Positions 62,007-64,000 of a stretch of DNA of 64,000 nt are shown piece by piece. Each line of letters begins with the position of its first letter. Within the stretch, counting starts at the first letter, position 1. A program made the position numbers and the translations under genes. This DNA comes from Friedmanniella luteola (GTDB lineage: Bacteria; Actinomycetota; Actinomycetes; Propionibacteriales; Propionibacteriaceae). The stretch lies in the NCBI RefSeq assembly GCF_900105065.1, contig NZ_LT629749.1:2790001-2854000 (forward strand), read 5' to 3'. Under the pieces are notes generated by a model. That model did not search any database, was not told where the DNA came from, and saw only the letters and a program-made list of their open reading frames with translations.

Positions 62007-62788
62007 GCTGGTCGCCGAAGGCCGGCAGTGGACACCGGGCCGCGCCGCCGGGCTTCCGCCGTCAGGCGCAGCAGGTTGCCGCCGAGCACGAGCGCGGCAG
62101 CGTCCGGAGCGAGGTGGAGCGCCTCGATCTTGGCGATCTCGACGGCCGGGTGCAGGAAGGGGCCGTCGCTGCCGAACAGCACCTTTGCCGGTCCGGCCCG
62201 CCGCACGGCGTCCTCGAGCAGGTCGAAGTAGCGCACCCCCGAGGTATCGGTGAAGAGATTCGGGTGCCGGCAGAGCTGATCGACGAAGGCGACCTGCGCC
62301 TTCCACTCGTCCGCGAACGAGGACAGGTGCGGGACGATCCAGGCGACGTCGGGGTAGGCGCGCGCCACCATCTCGACGGACGCGGTGTCCCCCCGCGGGT
62401 CGTAGAGGACCGGGAAGTGCAGGCGCCGCGCGACCTCGGCGACCTCGCGGGTGATCAGCCCGTCGTGGGCGTGCACCTTGAGGCCGCAGAAGCCGCCCGA
62501 CCCGACCGCTGCCGCGACATCGCGGGCCACCCGACCGCGCTGGGTGGCCGGGTTGACGAAGACGTAGCCGGACCACCGGCGCGGCTCGCGGGCCAGGACC
62601 GCGGCCAGGGCCCGGTTGGCGGCCGGGTAGTCCGACGTCAGCGGCGCCATCAGCACCGCCTGGTCGATGCCCGCCTCCCTCGCCCGCCTGCGGTAGACGG
62701 CGAGGGACCCTTCCGTGTCCCACGGTCCACTCAGTCCGTCACCGAGCCCGATGTGGACGTGGGAGTCGATGACCGGGAAGGGGGTCAT
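62003..62788 (-). CDS. Amidohydrolase-related (TIM-barrel) protein
   Basis: This 261-residue protein fits the amidohydrolase_2 family: IDSHVHIGLGD (metal HxH), GLKVHAHDG, WIVPHLSS and VLFGSDGPFLHP (metal Asp). Such enzymes decarboxylate or hydrolyse ring or carboxylic compounds. It overlaps both flanking genes by 4 nt, so it is a tightly coupled middle gene. The substrate cannot be told. Confidence 0.85.
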   Translation of the reverse strand: MTPFPVIDSHVHIGLGDGLSGPWDTEGSLAVYRRRAREAGIDQAVLMAPLTSDYPAANRALAAVLAREPRRWSGYVFVNPATQRGRVARDVAAAVGSGGFCGLKVHAHDGLITREVAEVARRLHFPVLYDPRGDTASVEMVARAYPDVAWIVPHLSSFADEWKAQVAFVDQLCRHPNLFTDTSGVRYFDLLEDAVRRAGPAKVLFGSDGPFLHPAVEIAKIEALHLAPDAAALVLGGNLLRLTAEARRRGPVSTAGLRRPA

Positions 62789-63837
62789 GCCGCACCCCGG
62801 TGCAGCTGGCGGCCGAGGGCCTGCAGCAGCAGGTTGACAGCCACGTCGGAGTGGTCGGCCCGCACCAGCACGCCGAGGGCCGCGGTACCAGCGCAGCCCG
62901 ACCGGATCACGAGCGTGCTGACCCCGTCGACCAGCATCCGGCGCCGGAGGTCGTCGGCGCGCGCGAGCGGCATCGGCAGCTGGACGGCGGGGAAGGGCAG
63001 GCCGGCCGCTGCCAGACCCTGTTCGCCGGCGAAGTCCCGGACCCTGCCGATCAGCCGGGCGAGCCGGCGCCGTCGCTGTGGGAGCGTCGGGTCGGCCAGG
63101 GCCTCGGTCAGCGCGGCCACGTCAGCGCGGGTCGGCGGGCTCGCGTGGAGGCGGCTCGGCCCCCGCCGGACCATCGCCACCGCGGTGGCGGGACCGGTGA
63201 CGACGGCCAACGGAGCACCGAACGCCTTGGCCGTCGACGCCACCGAGACCAGCTGGTCGGGGGGCAGCCCCGACCACGCCGGCGTGCCCTGCCCGCCGGA
63301 GCCGAGGGGCCGCCAGGGCTCCGGATCCGCCCCGAGGACCCCGGCGGCCAGTGAGTCGTCGACGACCAGGGTGGCCCCCGCCTCGGCCGCCACCGCGGCC
63401 AGGGACCGGAGCGGGGCCGGCCGCGAACAGCCGCCGCACCAGCCGTCGGTCAGGACCACCGCGGCCCCGCGCCGGCGCCGTCCGTGCAGCAGCCGACGGA
63501 CGTGGTCGGCGTCGTGGTGGCCGAAGGTGGTCATGGCGGCTCCTCCCTGAGCGGCCACCGCGGCGGCCCAGAAGCTGATGGGGTAGCTGTGCTCGTCGAC
63601 GACGACCAGGGCGCCGGCTGGGGCCGCCGTGGTGAGCACGTCGACCAGGGCGTGCAGGCTCGTCCGCGCCACCACCGCCGCCGCCGCCCCCTGCGCCGAG
63701 GCGACGGCGGCGGCAGCAGCCGAGGCACCCGCCGGCTCCTGGAGCGCCGCGGGCTTGCCCTCGGTCAGCCTCCCCGCGCCGGCCGCGGACGGATGGCGCA
63801 GGCCGAGGAACAGGGCCGACGTGAAGTCGGCGTTCAC
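62785..63837 (-). CDS. PLP-dependent aminotransferase class I/II-like enzyme
   Basis: This 350-residue fold-type I PLP enzyme has the cofactor Asp in TLVVDDSLAAGVLG and the Schiff-base Lys in SVASTAKAFGAPL. It resembles the oxoamine synthase (KBL/AONS)-like branch in its C-terminal layout. The N-terminal arm is short compared with typical aminotransferases. The reaction is unknown. The GTG overlaps the previous gene by 4 nt (GTGA). Confidence 0.75.
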   Translation of the reverse strand: MNADFTSALFLGLRHPSAAGAGRLTEGKPAALQEPAGASAAAAAVASAQGAAAAVVARTSLHALVDVLTTAAPAGALVVVDEHSYPISFWAAAVAAQGGAAMTTFGHHDADHVRRLLHGRRRRGAAVVLTDGWCGGCSRPAPLRSLAAVAAEAGATLVVDDSLAAGVLGADPEPWRPLGSGGQGTPAWSGLPPDQLVSVASTAKAFGAPLAVVTGPATAVAMVRRGPSRLHASPPTRADVAALTEALADPTLPQRRRRLARLIGRVRDFAGEQGLAAAGLPFPAVQLPMPLARADDLRRRMLVDGVSTLVIRSGCAGTAALGVLVRADHSDVAVNLLLQALGRQLHRGAA

Positions 63838-64000
63838 GCCCGCTGACGCTGCGAACGCAGCCGCCGCAGGATGAGAGTGGACGGCATCGTGGTGTCGAGG
63901 TCCTTGGACAGGTCGACACCGGTGACGGCGCGATACGCGGCGACGTACTTCTGGATGGCCGGCCGGAACGCGTTGGCCCAGACACGTGCGTCCTGGGCAC
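63834..64000 (-). CDS. Partial gene, C-terminal 54 residues, unknown
   Basis: The frame is open to the right edge and stops at 63834. It reads AQDARVWANAFRPAIQKYVA, then a middle segment with TGVDLSKDL and a basic end LRRLRSQRQRA. I cannot assign a family. It overlaps the PLP-enzyme start by 4 nt, so it is the upstream member of the same operon. Confidence 0.65.
   Translation of the reverse strand, partial: AQDARVWANAFRPAIQKYVAAYRAVTGVDLSKDLDTTMPSTLILRRLRSQRQRA

Overview
The window is very GC-rich (roughly three quarters G+C by eye) and gene-dense. Its content is actinobacterial: a fabH-acpP-fabF-accD6-type fatty-acid cluster, DUF3145, mycothiol-type DinB/MDMPI and DUF6886 proteins, a second clpP pair with a ClgR-like regulator, and many apparently leaderless genes with a TANNNT box 6-7 nt before the start codon. 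The mix of envelope-stress, light/redox-sensing and secreted hydrolase genes fits a Geodermatophilaceae-like organism (Blastococcus/Geodermatophilus/Modestobacter). That placement is inference; no rRNA or marker gene is present.

Layout. 1-3536 (+) is the end of a FAS-II operon. 3601-9999 holds a secreted sugar-dehydrogenase-like lipoprotein, a GH63-type glucosidase, DUF3145, a lipid-kinase-like protein and a small membrane protein. 10196-13915 is a cell-wall recycling-like unit: NagZ-like GH3, an unreported 48-aa hydrophobic peptide and a secreted serine hydrolase. 13959-20081 holds DUF2207, a frameshifted MFS transporter, an S9 peptidase and YggS.

20129-24163 (-) is a compact eight-gene envelope-stress operon: two canonical Asp23/Gls24 proteins, a 59-aa DUF2273-like peptide, DUF6286, AmaP, an ECF-type sigma factor, a zinc-type anti-sigma domain fused to an Asp23-like domain, and a further Asp23-like protein. 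I think this is the best candidate for an undescribed system. 24294-28621 (-) is a MoxR-DUF58-VWA-VWA operon.

28888-39531 is mostly housekeeping: a Ser/Pro-rich membrane protein, HAD, GT87, SMP-30, PrsW, hemerythrin, a serine hydrolase, an Nramp-like protein lacking the metal motifs, a DenD-like dehydrogenase and SelO. 39757-43756 contains a broken VOC gene, MDMPI and DUF6886 proteins, a 477-bp non-coding stretch with two tandem hairpins that share an identical loop but have different stems, and the ClgR/PopR-like gene facing a clpP-clpP pair.

44002-53947 is an accessory signalling zone: secreted PLD, CHASE3-HAMP and GAF proteins that both end in a histidine-kinase-like helix lacking the phosphoacceptor His and the ATPase, DUF1707, UPF0303, the remains of a collapsed divergent alcohol/aldehyde dehydrogenase pair, a stand-alone CarH-like B12 photoreceptor module, a hydrolase-LuxR fusion with its nucleophile changed to Ala, a methyltransferase and a stand-alone TOPRIM protein. 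54133-58784 is a divergent extracellular nuclease/PhoD pair with PHO-box-like sites, probably for phosphate scavenging. 58919-64000 holds a sigma-54-type activator facing a tightly overlapping five-gene operon (PLP enzyme, two hydrolases, two unknowns) that runs off the right edge.
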